Shown piece by piece: positions 9,501-18,304 of a stretch of DNA of 64,000 nt (the first letter of the stretch is position 1; each line of letters begins with the position of its first letter). The notes below the pieces were generated by a model. It ran no database searches. It saw only the letters and a program-made list of their open reading frames with translations, and had not been told where the DNA came from. Location: NCBI GenBank assembly GCA_963762615.1, contig CAVXLG010000013.1, positions 1,178,001-1,242,000 of the forward strand. Direction: 5' to 3'. Both the position numbers and the translations under genes were made by a program. The DNA comes from PALSA-505 sp963762615 (GTDB lineage: Bacteria > Actinomycetota > Actinomycetes > Streptosporangiales > Streptosporangiaceae).

Positions 9501-11837
9501 ACCGCCATCCACTACCCGGACGGCACCTCGGTCACCGCCAGCTACACCGACAGCGGGCGGCTGGCCACCAGCACCGACATCACCGGCGCCATCACAACGT
9601 ACGGCTACAACCAGGCGGGCAAGCTCACCTGCGCCACCCAGACCCGCGACGGCGCCACCCTGGCCGAGGTCGCCTACGCCTACGACACGCTGGACCGGGT
9701 GACCACTGTCACCCGAGGCGGCCAGGCGTGCGCCAGCGGCGGCGGTGTCAAGACCGCGCTCACCTATACCGACGCCAACCAGGTCAAGACCGAGATCACC
9801 ACCGCCCCCGGCGGCACCGTGCTGCTGTCGGCCAGCTACTCCTACGACGCGCACGGCAACCTGGTCTCCCGCACCAGCCAGGCCACCGCACCGGCCGCGA
9901 CCCGGCGCGGCCGCCGGGCCGCCGACACCACCGCTACCACTACGACGTACTCCTACGACGCCTACAACCGGCTGACCGGCTCGGCCAGCTACGCCGGTAC
10001 CACCGCCACCGGCACCCCGGCCACCCGGACCAGCTACACGCTCAACACCGCCGGGGACGTGGTCAAGAAGACCACCACCAGCGGCGGCATCACCACCACC
10101 ACGACCAGCACCATCGGGCCCGGCGACCAGCTGACCAGCCAGACCACGGGCGGCACCACCACCAGCCAGGCCTACGACGCTGACGGCAACGTCACCCGCG
10201 ATCTGGCCGGCAACACCTACACCCACACCCTGGCCGGCCAGATCGCCTCGGTGACCACCCCCGCCGGGGCGGTCACCAGCTACGCTTACTGGCCCGACCG
10301 CACCCTGCGCTCAGCCACCACCACCGCCTCCGGCGGGGCCACGACCACCACCACCTTCCACGACAACACCGCCGGGCAGATCGTCAACGACACCTACACC
10401 GACAGCACCGGCCCGGCGGTCACCGGCTCCTACCTGATCGGCCTGGGCCGCGAAGCCCGCGCCCTGATCACCGCCGGGACCGCGCAGACCACCGGGCCCG
10501 GCGCCGGCTACTACGTCACCGACCCGCACGGCTCGGTGCGGCCATGATCGACCCGGGCGGCCAGGTCACCGCCAGCTACCAATACAGTGACTACGGCATC
10601 CCTGCCACCGCCGCGCTGCCCGCCCCCCGCGCCGGCGCGGCCGCCCAGGCGGCGGTCAACCCGTTCGGCTACGACGGCTCCTACACTTTCCCGGCCACCG
10701 GCACCCAGTACCTGCCCGCGCGCAGCTACGACCCTGCCCAGGGCCGGTTCCTCAGCCTGGACAGCTCCGCCCAGATCAACCGCTACCAGGCGTTCAACAC
10801 TAACCCCATCAACTTCACCGACCCCACCGGCCAGACCGCCGTCTCCGACCTGATCACCGACATCTTCCTCACCCTCGTGTTCGCCGTGGCCACAGTCGCC
10901 AGCTTCGGCGCCGCCAGCGCCGCCGTCGGCGCCGTGGCTGCCGCCGTGGCCGCTGGCGAGGAAGTCACCGCCGCCGCCGTCGCCGGCGCCGTGCTCACCA
11001 CCGCCAGCACCCTGGCCAACGCCGGCGCCGCCGCCACCGCGGCCACCCTCACCGCCGACGACGCCGCCGGCCTGTCCGGCCACAACTTCCTGTCCGCCAG
11101 CCAGCGCAAGAGCCTGCAGACCGCCGAAACCTCTCTTGGCATCATCGGCACCGCCACCGGGCTCGCCGGCGCTGGCCTCGCCGGCGCTGCCACCGAAGGC
11201 GAGGGCGCCGCCACGGCCGACATCGCGTCCAAGAGGCTCGCCGTCGATGTACTCGACCCAGGCGTGTCCCCCGTGACCGAACCGTCCGAAGGTTCGTCGC
11301 CGCTCAGATTCAATGAGTCCATCGGGTCCATCTCGGAGAATCCTGATCCTGAGCTCGCGGCACGGAGCGACACGGTCAACCCCGCCGGCACCGCCTCGCC
11401 CGACACGAGCTACGGAGCATTCACACCCAGACCGCCAATGACCGAGGCCGAGCTCATGCTCGCGGACGAGCCCTTCGAGTACTCATCAGACGAGCGAAAT
11501 CCCCGACATAGCCTGGCGCAACACGACACCGACCGGGGAGGGGGATATCGCGGAATCCGGCGGAATCACTTCGCTGGAGGACGAAGCGCTGAGCAGTTCC
11601 GAATCCGGACCGCCGCCGCAGAACGTGCTGCAACTGACCCCACCGCCGACCGCGACTGCCGCTATTCCCGGCACCGCACCGGGCTTGACGCAATCGGTCC
11701 AATCCGACTTCACGCTGATCCTGAATTCCAACGGTGAACTTACGGTAAGAGACTCGCTAGATGAACCAGGACTTATGTCTAGTATCTCGGGCCCGTCACC
11801 TTACCTGGCCGTCACGCCCATACTGCTGGAGGAATGA
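6573..11837 (+). pseudogene. Secreted RHS/YD-repeat protein (two frameshifts)
   Basis: ATG 6573 follows aggaaaggcagaccg. A signal peptide (VVLVAAGVQAAGAGPALA) precedes a typical secreted-RHS entry domain (GAFQVSLPLAGVAGRAGAGL) and about 1,000 residues of YD repeats (YTYDALGRQL, YDYDADGHLTAIHYPDG). The hyperconserved RHS core end YYVTDPHGSVR is interrupted at 10540: the frame closes at 10547, and the missing base is needed to continue into MIDPGGQVTASYQYSDYG, NPFGYDGSY and YDPAQGRFLSLDS. The tail has long hydrophobic Ala/Val stretches (10860-11080). A second one-base shift near 11490 is needed to reach the likely true end at 11837. The C-terminal ~350 residues match no toxin domain that I recognise. 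No immunity gene is evident behind it. Confidence 0.8.
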
Positions 11838-11881
11838 CATGTCACCATCCAGACGCGGCATGCCTGGGATGCTCAGAAGGG

Positions 11882-12090
11882 GAGCCAGGTCACGCTGACC
11901 GGCCCGGCTGCGTTCACTACCGCTGGCGACACCTGCACCGGCGCCAGCCTGGAGCCGGCAGCTCCAGCACGATCACGGTGCGGTTCGCGCCCGCCAGCGC
12001 TGCCACGGTCACCGCGACGCTGGCCGCAGCCAGCAGCAACCCGGCCGCCACCACCGACGACGCGCTCACCGCTACCGGGCACCCCGCTTA
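11882..12090 (+). pseudogene. Decayed Ig-like (choice-of-anchor type) domain fragment
   Basis: The sequence reads VTLTGPAAFTTAGDTCTGASLEPA, then after a one-base shift TITVRFAPASAATVTATL and ALTATGH, the pattern of a bacterial Ig-like anchor domain. It lacks a start codon and signal peptide. It resembles the fragment at 2059-2354 and may be debris from the same family. The stretch from here to 12204 has no other recognisable gene. Confidence 0.45.
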
Positions 12091-12211
12091 CTCTGCTGGA
12101 CCAAATTCCGGGACCGCTTCCTGCGTCCTCCGACGGAATGGTCAACGAGGCTATCTCGACGGCACCAGCCCGTATGTCATCGGCGGTTAGCGAATGCGGT
12201 CCGGTCACCTA

Positions 12212-12619
12212 TCACCCCGGCCGGCCTCGGCTTCCAGGTCGGCGATACCGGGGAGGTGGGTACGCCAGCCGGCCAAGGTCCACGGCCAGCGGCGCGGAGC
12301 CGTCGGCCTGGCGGATGCGCACCCGGGTGGCGCCGTCGCTGGAGACACAGGTCACCCGCAGCACGAAAATGTGCGATCCGGCTGTGAACCGGTAGGCCAC
12401 CGACCAGGGTGGCTCGTAGGCGATCAGCTCGCCGGTGCCGCCGATGTCGCGGCCGCCGCGGCGCAGCCGCAGCCCGAACATGACGCCGATCCCGGCCGGC
12501 TGCCCGGCCTCGGCCTGCACCGCGGCCACCTCGGGCAGCCAGTCGGCCAGCCGGGCCGGCGCGGCGAGGTGACTGAAGACCGCCGCCAGCGGTCGCGCCA
12601 GCGTCGCGTCGTGGTCCAT
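12212..12619 (-). CDS. SRPBCC family protein (polyketide cyclase-like fold)
   Basis: ATG 12619. MDHDATLARPLAAVFSHLA, ARLADWLPEVAAV and GTGELIAYEPPWSVAYRF follow the helix-grip fold pattern, with strand-rich middle (LRVTCVSSDGATRVRI). The C-terminus breaks near 12265: shifting one base turns YPPPRYRRPGS into THLPGIADLEAEAGRG, a much better family ending that would stop at 12205. A small indel near the 3' end is therefore likely. It is divergently arranged with the STAND regulator, with the 11-bp direct repeats 100 bp upstream of its start in the same relative orientation as at the propeller promoters. Confidence 0.65.
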   Translation of the reverse strand: MDHDATLARPLAAVFSHLAAPARLADWLPEVAAVQAEAGQPAGIGVMFGLRLRRGGRDIGGTGELIAYEPPWSVAYRFTAGSHIFVLRVTCVSSDGATRVRIRQADGSAPLAVDLGRLAYPPPRYRRPGSRGRPG

Positions 12620-12718
12620 GCCTGTCCGCCCTCGCCTGGTCGCACTGTGCTACGGGCCGCTTCCTCGCGGCCCGGCTTGCAGGTTAGGCTCAAGTCAGTT
12701 GCGGACACCAGCGATTGA

Positions 12719-12747
12719 GTGCGGCAAAGATGCTGCAAAGGTGCGGC
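12719..12747 (-). promoter_or_regulatory. Triple direct repeat, 11-bp period, between SRPBCC and STAND regulator
   Basis: On the minus strand GCCGCAC, GCAGCAT and GCCGCAC occur at exact 11-bp intervals, followed by CAATCGCTGGT. At the propeller promoters the third repeat is followed by TTATCTCTGGT, so conservation extends past the repeats. It lies in the divergent intergenic region and could act on either gene or both. The spacing matches SARP/AfsR-type sites. Confidence 0.6.
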
Positions 12748-12791
12748 AACGCGACCGGGTAATCCAACTTAAAGCTGCGGGGTAATCCGGG

Positions 12792-15238
12792 ATGCAGGAT
12801 CTGGCGGGTTTCCGTGCGGCGGTGCGCGAGCGCTGCCGGGCGGCGGGGCGCACCCAGCAACAGCTGGCCCGGGCCGTCGGCCTGCATCCCAGCGTGCTGA
12901 GCCACAAGCTGCATCAGCGTGATGCGCTGCTGAATGCCGCCGACGTCGCCGCGATCGTTACTGCCCTGGCGGACTGGGGGACGGTCGGCTCGGCGGCCGA
13001 GGCCCGCGGGCTGCTCGCGCTGATGGCAGTGCCCGAGCGCGCCATCCCCGCTCAGGCGTGGACCTCCGGGCCGCTGGGCGCCCTGCCGCGCGACCCGGCG
13101 CCGGCTGCTCGTCTGGCCGGCCGGGCGCGCGCCGCGGTCGCACCGGACCCGGGGCCCGCCGCGAACCCCGGCGGCGGCCGCCTGGCCCCGGCTCCGCTCC
13201 CGGTGCCGCTGACCCCGCTGGTCGGGCGGGCCGCCGAGGTCGCCGCGGTCACCGCCGTGGTACCGGGCCGCTGGTCACGCTGACCGGGACCGGTGGCACC
13301 GGCAAGACCCGGGTCGCGCTGCAGGCCGCCGCCGAGCTGGCCGCCGGTTCCCGGACGGGACGGCGTTCGCGGACCTGGCGCCGGTCAGCGACCCCGATCT
13401 GGTCGCGGTGACGCTGCTGCGCGCGCTGGGCCTGGCATCGCAGTCGGCGGCCACCGCTGCGGACCAGCTGGCCGCCGCGCTGCGCCCGGCGCGGGTGCTG
13501 CTGGTCGCCGACAACATGGAGCACCTCATCGAGCAGGCGGCATTGCTGAGCCTGCTGCTGCGGTTGCCCCCGGATTGCACCTGCTGGTCACCAGCCGCGT
13601 CGCGCTCGGCCTGTACGGGGAGCACCAGTTGCGGGTGCCGCCGCTGCGGCTGCCCGATCAGGCCGCCCAGGCTGCCAGCTCTGAGGCGGTTCGGTTGTTC
13701 GTGCAGCGCGCCCAGGCCGTCGCCCCGGGATTCGACCCGCAGGGCGAGGCGCTGGCGGCGACCGCCGCGATCTGCTCTGCCCTGGACGGGCTGCCGCTGG
13801 CGATCGAGCTGGCCGCCGCCCGGGTCCGGCTGTACCCGCCGCGGGCCCTGCTGCCCCAGCTGCAGGCGCGGCTGCTGCTGCTGGTGGGCGGGCCGCGGAA
13901 CCTGCCGCAGCGTCAGCAGACGCTGCGCGCGACCCTCGACTGGAGCGACGCGCTGCTGTCTGCTGACGCCCGGGACGTGTTCGCCCGCATGGGCGTGTTC
14001 GCCGGCTCGTTCGACGCCGCCGCCGCGGCGGCGGTCTGCGAGGCGCCGATCCGCTGGCGATGACCGAGCGGCTGGCCGGGCTGGCCGGGCACAGCCTGGT
14101 CGAGGTGACGCCCGGCCTGATCCCGCGGTTCGGCCTGCTGGCGACCGTCCGCGAGTACGCCCTGGCCCGGCTGGCCGAGACCGGCCAGGCTGACGCGGTG
14201 CACGAACGGCACCTTCGTCACTACCTGGCGCTGGCGACCCAGGCCCGGACCCACCTGGACGGCCGGCAGCAGGGCGACTGGTTCGACCGGCTGGCAGCCG
14301 ATTTCGCGAACATCCGCGCCGCCCTGGACTGGGCCCGGACCCGGGCCGAGGCAGGCGGCGGCTACCTGGAAGACGGGCTGCGCCTGGCCACCGCGGCGGC
14401 GCCGTTCTGGCGCCGCCGCGGCTCCATGGCCGAGGGCGCGCTGCACCTGGAACGGCTGCTGGCCATCGACGCCCGGCACCACACGGCGGCCCCGGCCGCC
14501 CGGGCCTGGGCGGTCCTGGAAGCCTGCACGCTGGCCTGCTTCGGCGGCGATTATGCCGCCACCATCGACCTGGCCCGCCAGGGCCTGGAACTCTGCGGTG
14601 AACTGGGCGATCTGCGCGGGCTGGCCTGGGCGCACCGCTACCTCGGCGAGGCCGCCCTGGCCCTCGGCGACCTGCCCACCGCCGAGTCGCACTTCCAGAG
14701 CCAGCTCGAACTCGCCGAACAGGCCCGCGACTCATGGACCGAGGCGGCGGCGTGGAACATGCTGGCGCAGGTCAGCCGGTACCAGGGCCGCTATCGCGAC
14801 GCGACCGCGCAGCTGCGCCGCGCGCAGCAGGCCTTCCAGGCCGCCGACGATCCCGACGGCAGCGCGACCGTGCTCAGCAGCCTCGGCGAGGTCGCCCGCG
14901 ACGCCGGGGAGCCGGATCCGGCCCGGGACCTGTTCCGCCGGGCGCTGCGCGGCTACCAGCAGACCGGCAGCAAGCGCGGCATGGCCTACGCCCTGGAAGG
15001 GCTCGCCACCGTGGCCGCCATGACCGGCGATGACCGGGCCGCCCTGACCTACCTCGGCGCGGCCCAGGTGCTGCGCGAGCAGAGCGGCGGGGCGCTCATG
15101 CCCGTCGATCGGGCCATCCTCGACCGGTTCCTGGACCCCGGCCTGGCGGCCCTCACCCAGCAGGAACGCGAGCAGGCCCTGGCCGAAGGCCGCAACCGTC
15201 CGCTAGCCCAGATCATCGACAAGGCACTCACCCGGTAA
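12792..15238 (+). pseudogene. XRE-NB-ARC-TPR transcriptional regulator (STAND/AfsR-like), four frameshifts
   Basis: ATG 12792. The N-terminus is an XRE-like helix-turn-helix (RAAGRTQQQLARAVGLHPSV, LSHKLHQRD). After a proline-rich linker comes PLTPLVGRAAEV and a Walker A motif, LTGTGGTGKTRVALQ, then a Walker B-type VLLVADNMEH, a sensor region LHLLVTSRVALGLYG and the ALDGLPLAIELAAAR motif, all typical of NB-ARC ATPases. The last ~390 codons (from 14060) are a TPR array. Continuity requires one-base losses near 13260, 13345, 13570 and 14055, always in G/C-rich runs. The family senses signals through the TPR/ATPase module and activates transcription. It sits between the two propeller copies next to one of the shared 11-bp repeats, so it is the best local candidate for their regulator. 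Confidence 0.75.
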
Positions 15239-15289
15239 GCCGACCGGTTGGCCACGGGCGCGGCCCCGGTCGGCCGCTCACCCCGGGGG

Positions 15290-15532
15290 TCGCCTCGATC
15301 CACCGGGTCTGGCCACTGCTGACCGCCCGGCCGCCCTCGTGGTCGATAGCACATTGCCTGGTGACCGCGTCTCGGTTGTCGATGACGGTGGCCGTGCTGG
15401 GCGCCGCGAGGCCGTCGGCGAAGACCCAGTGACCTTCCGCCTGAGCCGGTCGTCGAACGTGCTGATGGCCGCCTGCTCGTCCGGGGTGGCGAGGCCGGCC
15501 GTGTCGTCGATCACGGAAACCAGGTACTGCAT
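15290..15532 (-). pseudogene. YCII-related (DGPF-like) protein, decayed
   Basis: MQYLVSVIDDTAGLATPDEQ and AAISTFDDRLR match the start of YCII/DGPF proteins. One frame away, GHWVFADGLAAPSTATVIDN continues the family pattern, but the following DGPF region is not recognisable. At least one frameshift and loss of the 3' half make function unlikely. Confidence 0.5.
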
Positions 15533-15620
15533 CTCGGATCATCTCCCGTGGTCACCGGATGTTGGCAGGGGCCGCGGAAGTCCCCCGCCGCTCCGGGCTA
15601 GGGATATTCCCTAGACGCGT

Positions 15621-17624
15621 CTAGCCGACGGTGGCCTGCACGCCGCGGACTGCGTCGGCGACCGGGGCCAGCGTCTCGTCCTGCGCCATGTCCGGCAGAT
15701 CCGCCCTGGCCGGCGGCCGGGTGCCGTCGCGCACCGCGTCGGCGACCTGATCGAGCGCGGCCGTCAGCCGGCGCACGTCGCCGGACGAGGGGGCGGGCGC
15801 GCCGTGGTTGACGGCGACGGCGGCCCGCGTGACCGTGTCCATCACCTGGTCCAGGGCGGCGACCGCGGGCCACCACGCGGTGGCCTGCCGGCCGAGGGCG
15901 CGCGGCTGGGACATCGAGCGCTGGAACTCCGTGCGCAGGTCGGACAGCTCACGGTAGGTCTGCCTGCGCAGGCGTGACCGCCCGGGTGAGGGACCGGCCA
16001 GTGCCCGTTCGGTATACCCGGCGACGTGCGTCACGGCCCCGGCGAACTGGTCCGACAGGTGTGCCCGCCAGGTCCCCGGCCAGGGGGCGAACCCGATCAC
16101 CAAGGCGATCGCGCAGCCGAGCAGGGTGTCGATCAGACGGTCCTCGGCCAGGTGCCAGCCCGTCCGGTCCAGGATGTCGATGAGCAGCACGACCAGCGGG
16201 GTCAAGAACGTGGCCAGCAGGGCGTAGTTGAGGCTGCGCCCGTACGGCAGCAGCGCGGCGAGGACCGCGCACGGGATCAGCAGCCAGAGGCCGTACGGCA
16301 CCGCCACCAGGATGATCGCGCCGATGACCGCCCCGACGACCGTGCCGATTCCGCGCTGCAGGGCCCGCGCGAATACCGATCCGAAGTCCGGCTTGAGCAC
16401 GAAGGCCACGGTGAGCACCACCCAGTACGACCGCTGCAGCGGCAGGATCTCGCTCGCCACCGCGGCCACGCCGATGCTGGCCATCAGCCGCAGGGCGTAC
16501 AGCCGGGTGAGCCGCCCGGCCCGGATCTTGTCGAGCGCCGCGCGCAGGCGTTCCCGCAAGCCCGGTGGCTCGGGCTGGCCGCCATCGGGGATCTGCTGGC
16601 CCTCGATCAGCCGCACCGCGCCGCGCAGCGCATCGCAGAGCGCGCGGGCGCCGGGGGTGTCGCTCCAGGTCGGCGGGAGGGCGGGCGGCGGCCTGTCGCA
16701 GGAGATCGAGTCGGCCAGCGCGTCCACCGCGCCGGCCACGCTGGCCGGCGGCGCGGTGCCCTCCAGGGCCAGGGTGTTCGTCGCCTCGGCCACCTGGAAG
16801 CTGTGGTTGAGCAGCGCGACCAGCCGGCGCAGCTGCGGATTCCCCCCGCCGATCCCGGACCGCGCGGTCAGCACCTGGTCATAGGCGACGTTGAGCGCGG
16901 CGGTCAGCGCGCGCCGGTCCGCGGCGAAGGAATCGGTGCCGACCGACCGCAGCCTGGCGGCCAGCGCGCGGTACACGTCCGCCACACTGTGCTGCTCGGC
17001 CGACCGGGGATACAGAATCCAGCCCGGGATGATGAGGATCATGGCCCAGGCCACGCCAAGGAGGAATTCCAACGGCCCGGTCCACCACGGCCGCAGCCCG
17101 CCCAGCGGCCCGAGGCCGAGCGACGCGAACACCAGCAGCTGCAGGCCGACCACCGAGCCCGTGCTGCCCATCTCGCTGACCACGACGGAGACGCCGGCCA
17201 GCAGGACGAGCACGACGACGGCGGTCCAGCCGCGCCCGTGAATCGCGGCGCCGATGGTCAGGCCGACCGCCCCGCCGAACACTGCGGCCGATCCCACCCG
17301 CTTGAGCCGGGCCAGGTACGGGCCGCCGACGTCCACGATCACCGCGATCAGGCCGCCCATAGCCGCCAGCAGGCCTGGCGCCAGGTCGTGCGCGAGCAGC
17401 CCGGCGGCCAGCGGCACGCAGATCGCCAGGGCGGCCCGGACCATCAGCGGCCAGGGCACGGTGACCGGCTTCGGCCGCACGATATCCACCAGCCAGCCGG
17501 GTGCAACCGCCTCGCGCACCCTGGCCGCCTGCCGCGGAAGTTCCCTCAGCGCCCCTCCCCGACCTTCACTTACCCGCATCGCCGCGGCGCGCCCCCCGTT
17601 TCCGTCGTCGCCGCGACTTTTCAT
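15621..17624 (-). CDS. FUSC-family inner-membrane transporter (aromatic acid exporter-like)
   Basis: 667-residue membrane protein. An N-terminal block of about six hydrophobic helices starts after VPWPLMVRAALAICVPLAAG and includes GGLIAVIVDVGGPYL. A ~190-residue soluble linker with R/A-rich helices follows. A second helix block begins with LRLMASIGVAAVASEILPL and carries the FUSC hallmark RSYWVVLTVAFVLKPDFG and ARALQRGIGTVVGAVIGA. The C-terminus is soluble. This two-halved layout matches FUSC/ArAE efflux proteins; the substrate is unknown. ATG 17624 is used; ATG 17579 (MRVSEGRGG) is an alternative, and neither has a convincing ribosome binding site. Confidence 0.85.
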   Translation of the reverse strand: MKSRGDDGNGGRAAAMRVSEGRGGALRELPRQAARVREAVAPGWLVDIVRPKPVTVPWPLMVRAALAICVPLAAGLLAHDLAPGLLAAMGGLIAVIVDVGGPYLARLKRVGSAAVFGGAVGLTIGAAIHGRGWTAVVVLVLLAGVSVVVSEMGSTGSVVGLQLLVFASLGLGPLGGLRPWWTGPLEFLLGVAWAMILIIPGWILYPRSAEQHSVADVYRALAARLRSVGTDSFAADRRALTAALNVAYDQVLTARSGIGGGNPQLRRLVALLNHSFQVAEATNTLALEGTAPPASVAGAVDALADSISCDRPPPALPPTWSDTPGARALCDALRGAVRLIEGQQIPDGGQPEPPGLRERLRAALDKIRAGRLTRLYALRLMASIGVAAVASEILPLQRSYWVVLTVAFVLKPDFGSVFARALQRGIGTVVGAVIGAIILVAVPYGLWLLIPCAVLAALLPYGRSLNYALLATFLTPLVVLLIDILDRTGWHLAEDRLIDTLLGCAIALVIGFAPWPGTWRAHLSDQFAGAVTHVAGYTERALAGPSPGRSRLRRQTYRELSDLRTEFQRSMSQPRALGRQATAWWPAVAALDQVMDTVTRAAVAVNHGAPAPSSGDVRRLTAALDQVADAVRDGTRPPARADLPDMAQDETLAPVADAVRGVQATVG

Positions 17625-17731
17625 GCATTACGACCGGTTCGTGACCCATTTTGTCCCGGTACGCGGTCGCTAGACGACAAATTCCAAGGGATCTTCTGCG
17701 GACATGACGCGAGGGTGCCCAAGATCAGGTT

Positions 17732-18197
17732 GTGACGACTGACATGGACACCCTCGCGACCGCACTGTATGTGAAGACCGACGATCTGCTGAAGGAATCG
17801 CCGCAGCTCGCCCCGACCGGCCGAAGATCGGCATCGGCCCGAAGCTGGCCGACGCTGAACTGGTCACCCTGGCCGTGATGCAGGCCCTGCTGGGATTCAC
17901 CTCCGAGGCCCGGTGGCTGCGGTATGCCCGCGCCCACCTGTGCCACCTGTTCCCCTACCTGCCTCAGCAGCCCGGCTACAACAAGCGCCTGCGCGGCGCC
18001 GCACCGCTGATCCGGCACTGCATCCTCGCCCTAGCCGCCAGCACCGCCAGCCGGACAGACGACGTCTGGATACCCCATTCCACCCCGGTGGAGTGCGGCC
18101 GCTCCCGCGAGACCGCCAAACGCTCCGACCTGGCCGGATGGGCCGAATACGGGTACTGCGCCAACCATTCGCGCCACTTCTGCGGCCTGCGGCACAC
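17732..18197 (+). mobile_element. IS982-like transposase, truncated and frameshifted
   Basis: GTG 17732 opens with MDTLATALYVKTDDLLKESP, a standard start of actinobacterial IS982-type transposases. A one-base shift near 17815 leads into IGPKLADAELVTLAVMQALL, then GFTSEARWLRYARAHL, LPQQPGYNKRLRGAA, the catalytic segment VWIPHSTPVECGRS and WAEYGYCANHSRHFCGLR. The match ends near 18197, roughly half way through the usual length. About 100 bp later the inverted duplication begins (18298), so this IS was cut when the duplicated copy arrived, or mediated that event. Confidence 0.75.
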
Positions 18198-18304
18198 AGA
18201 TCAACCAATCGGCGCGCCTCCTCAGCGTTAGCGTCCGCCTCAGCCGCTGATCGCCAGGAAGCCACCGGCGGAGCAGACGGATATCGCAACCGCCGCGGGG
18301 AGTG

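Noticed and set aside
6498..10226. A 1,242-codon open frame on the minus strand opposite the RHS gene
   Set aside because: It is the shadow of YD-repeat codons in a high-GC gene: Gly/Val/Arg-rich, no signal, no family resemblance, while the plus strand shows clear RHS motifs.
10860..11090. Separate membrane protein gene in the RHS tail
   Set aside because: It is in frame with the conserved RHS core end and has no start codon with a ribosome binding site of its own.
13275..14735. 486-codon minus-strand frame opposite the STAND regulator
   Set aside because: Arg/Pro/Gly/Ser low complexity; the plus strand shows NB-ARC and TPR motifs.
16026..17735. A 569-codon plus-strand frame over the FUSC gene
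   Set aside because: Arg/Gln/His/Pro-rich without structure; the minus strand encodes TM helices and FUSC motifs.
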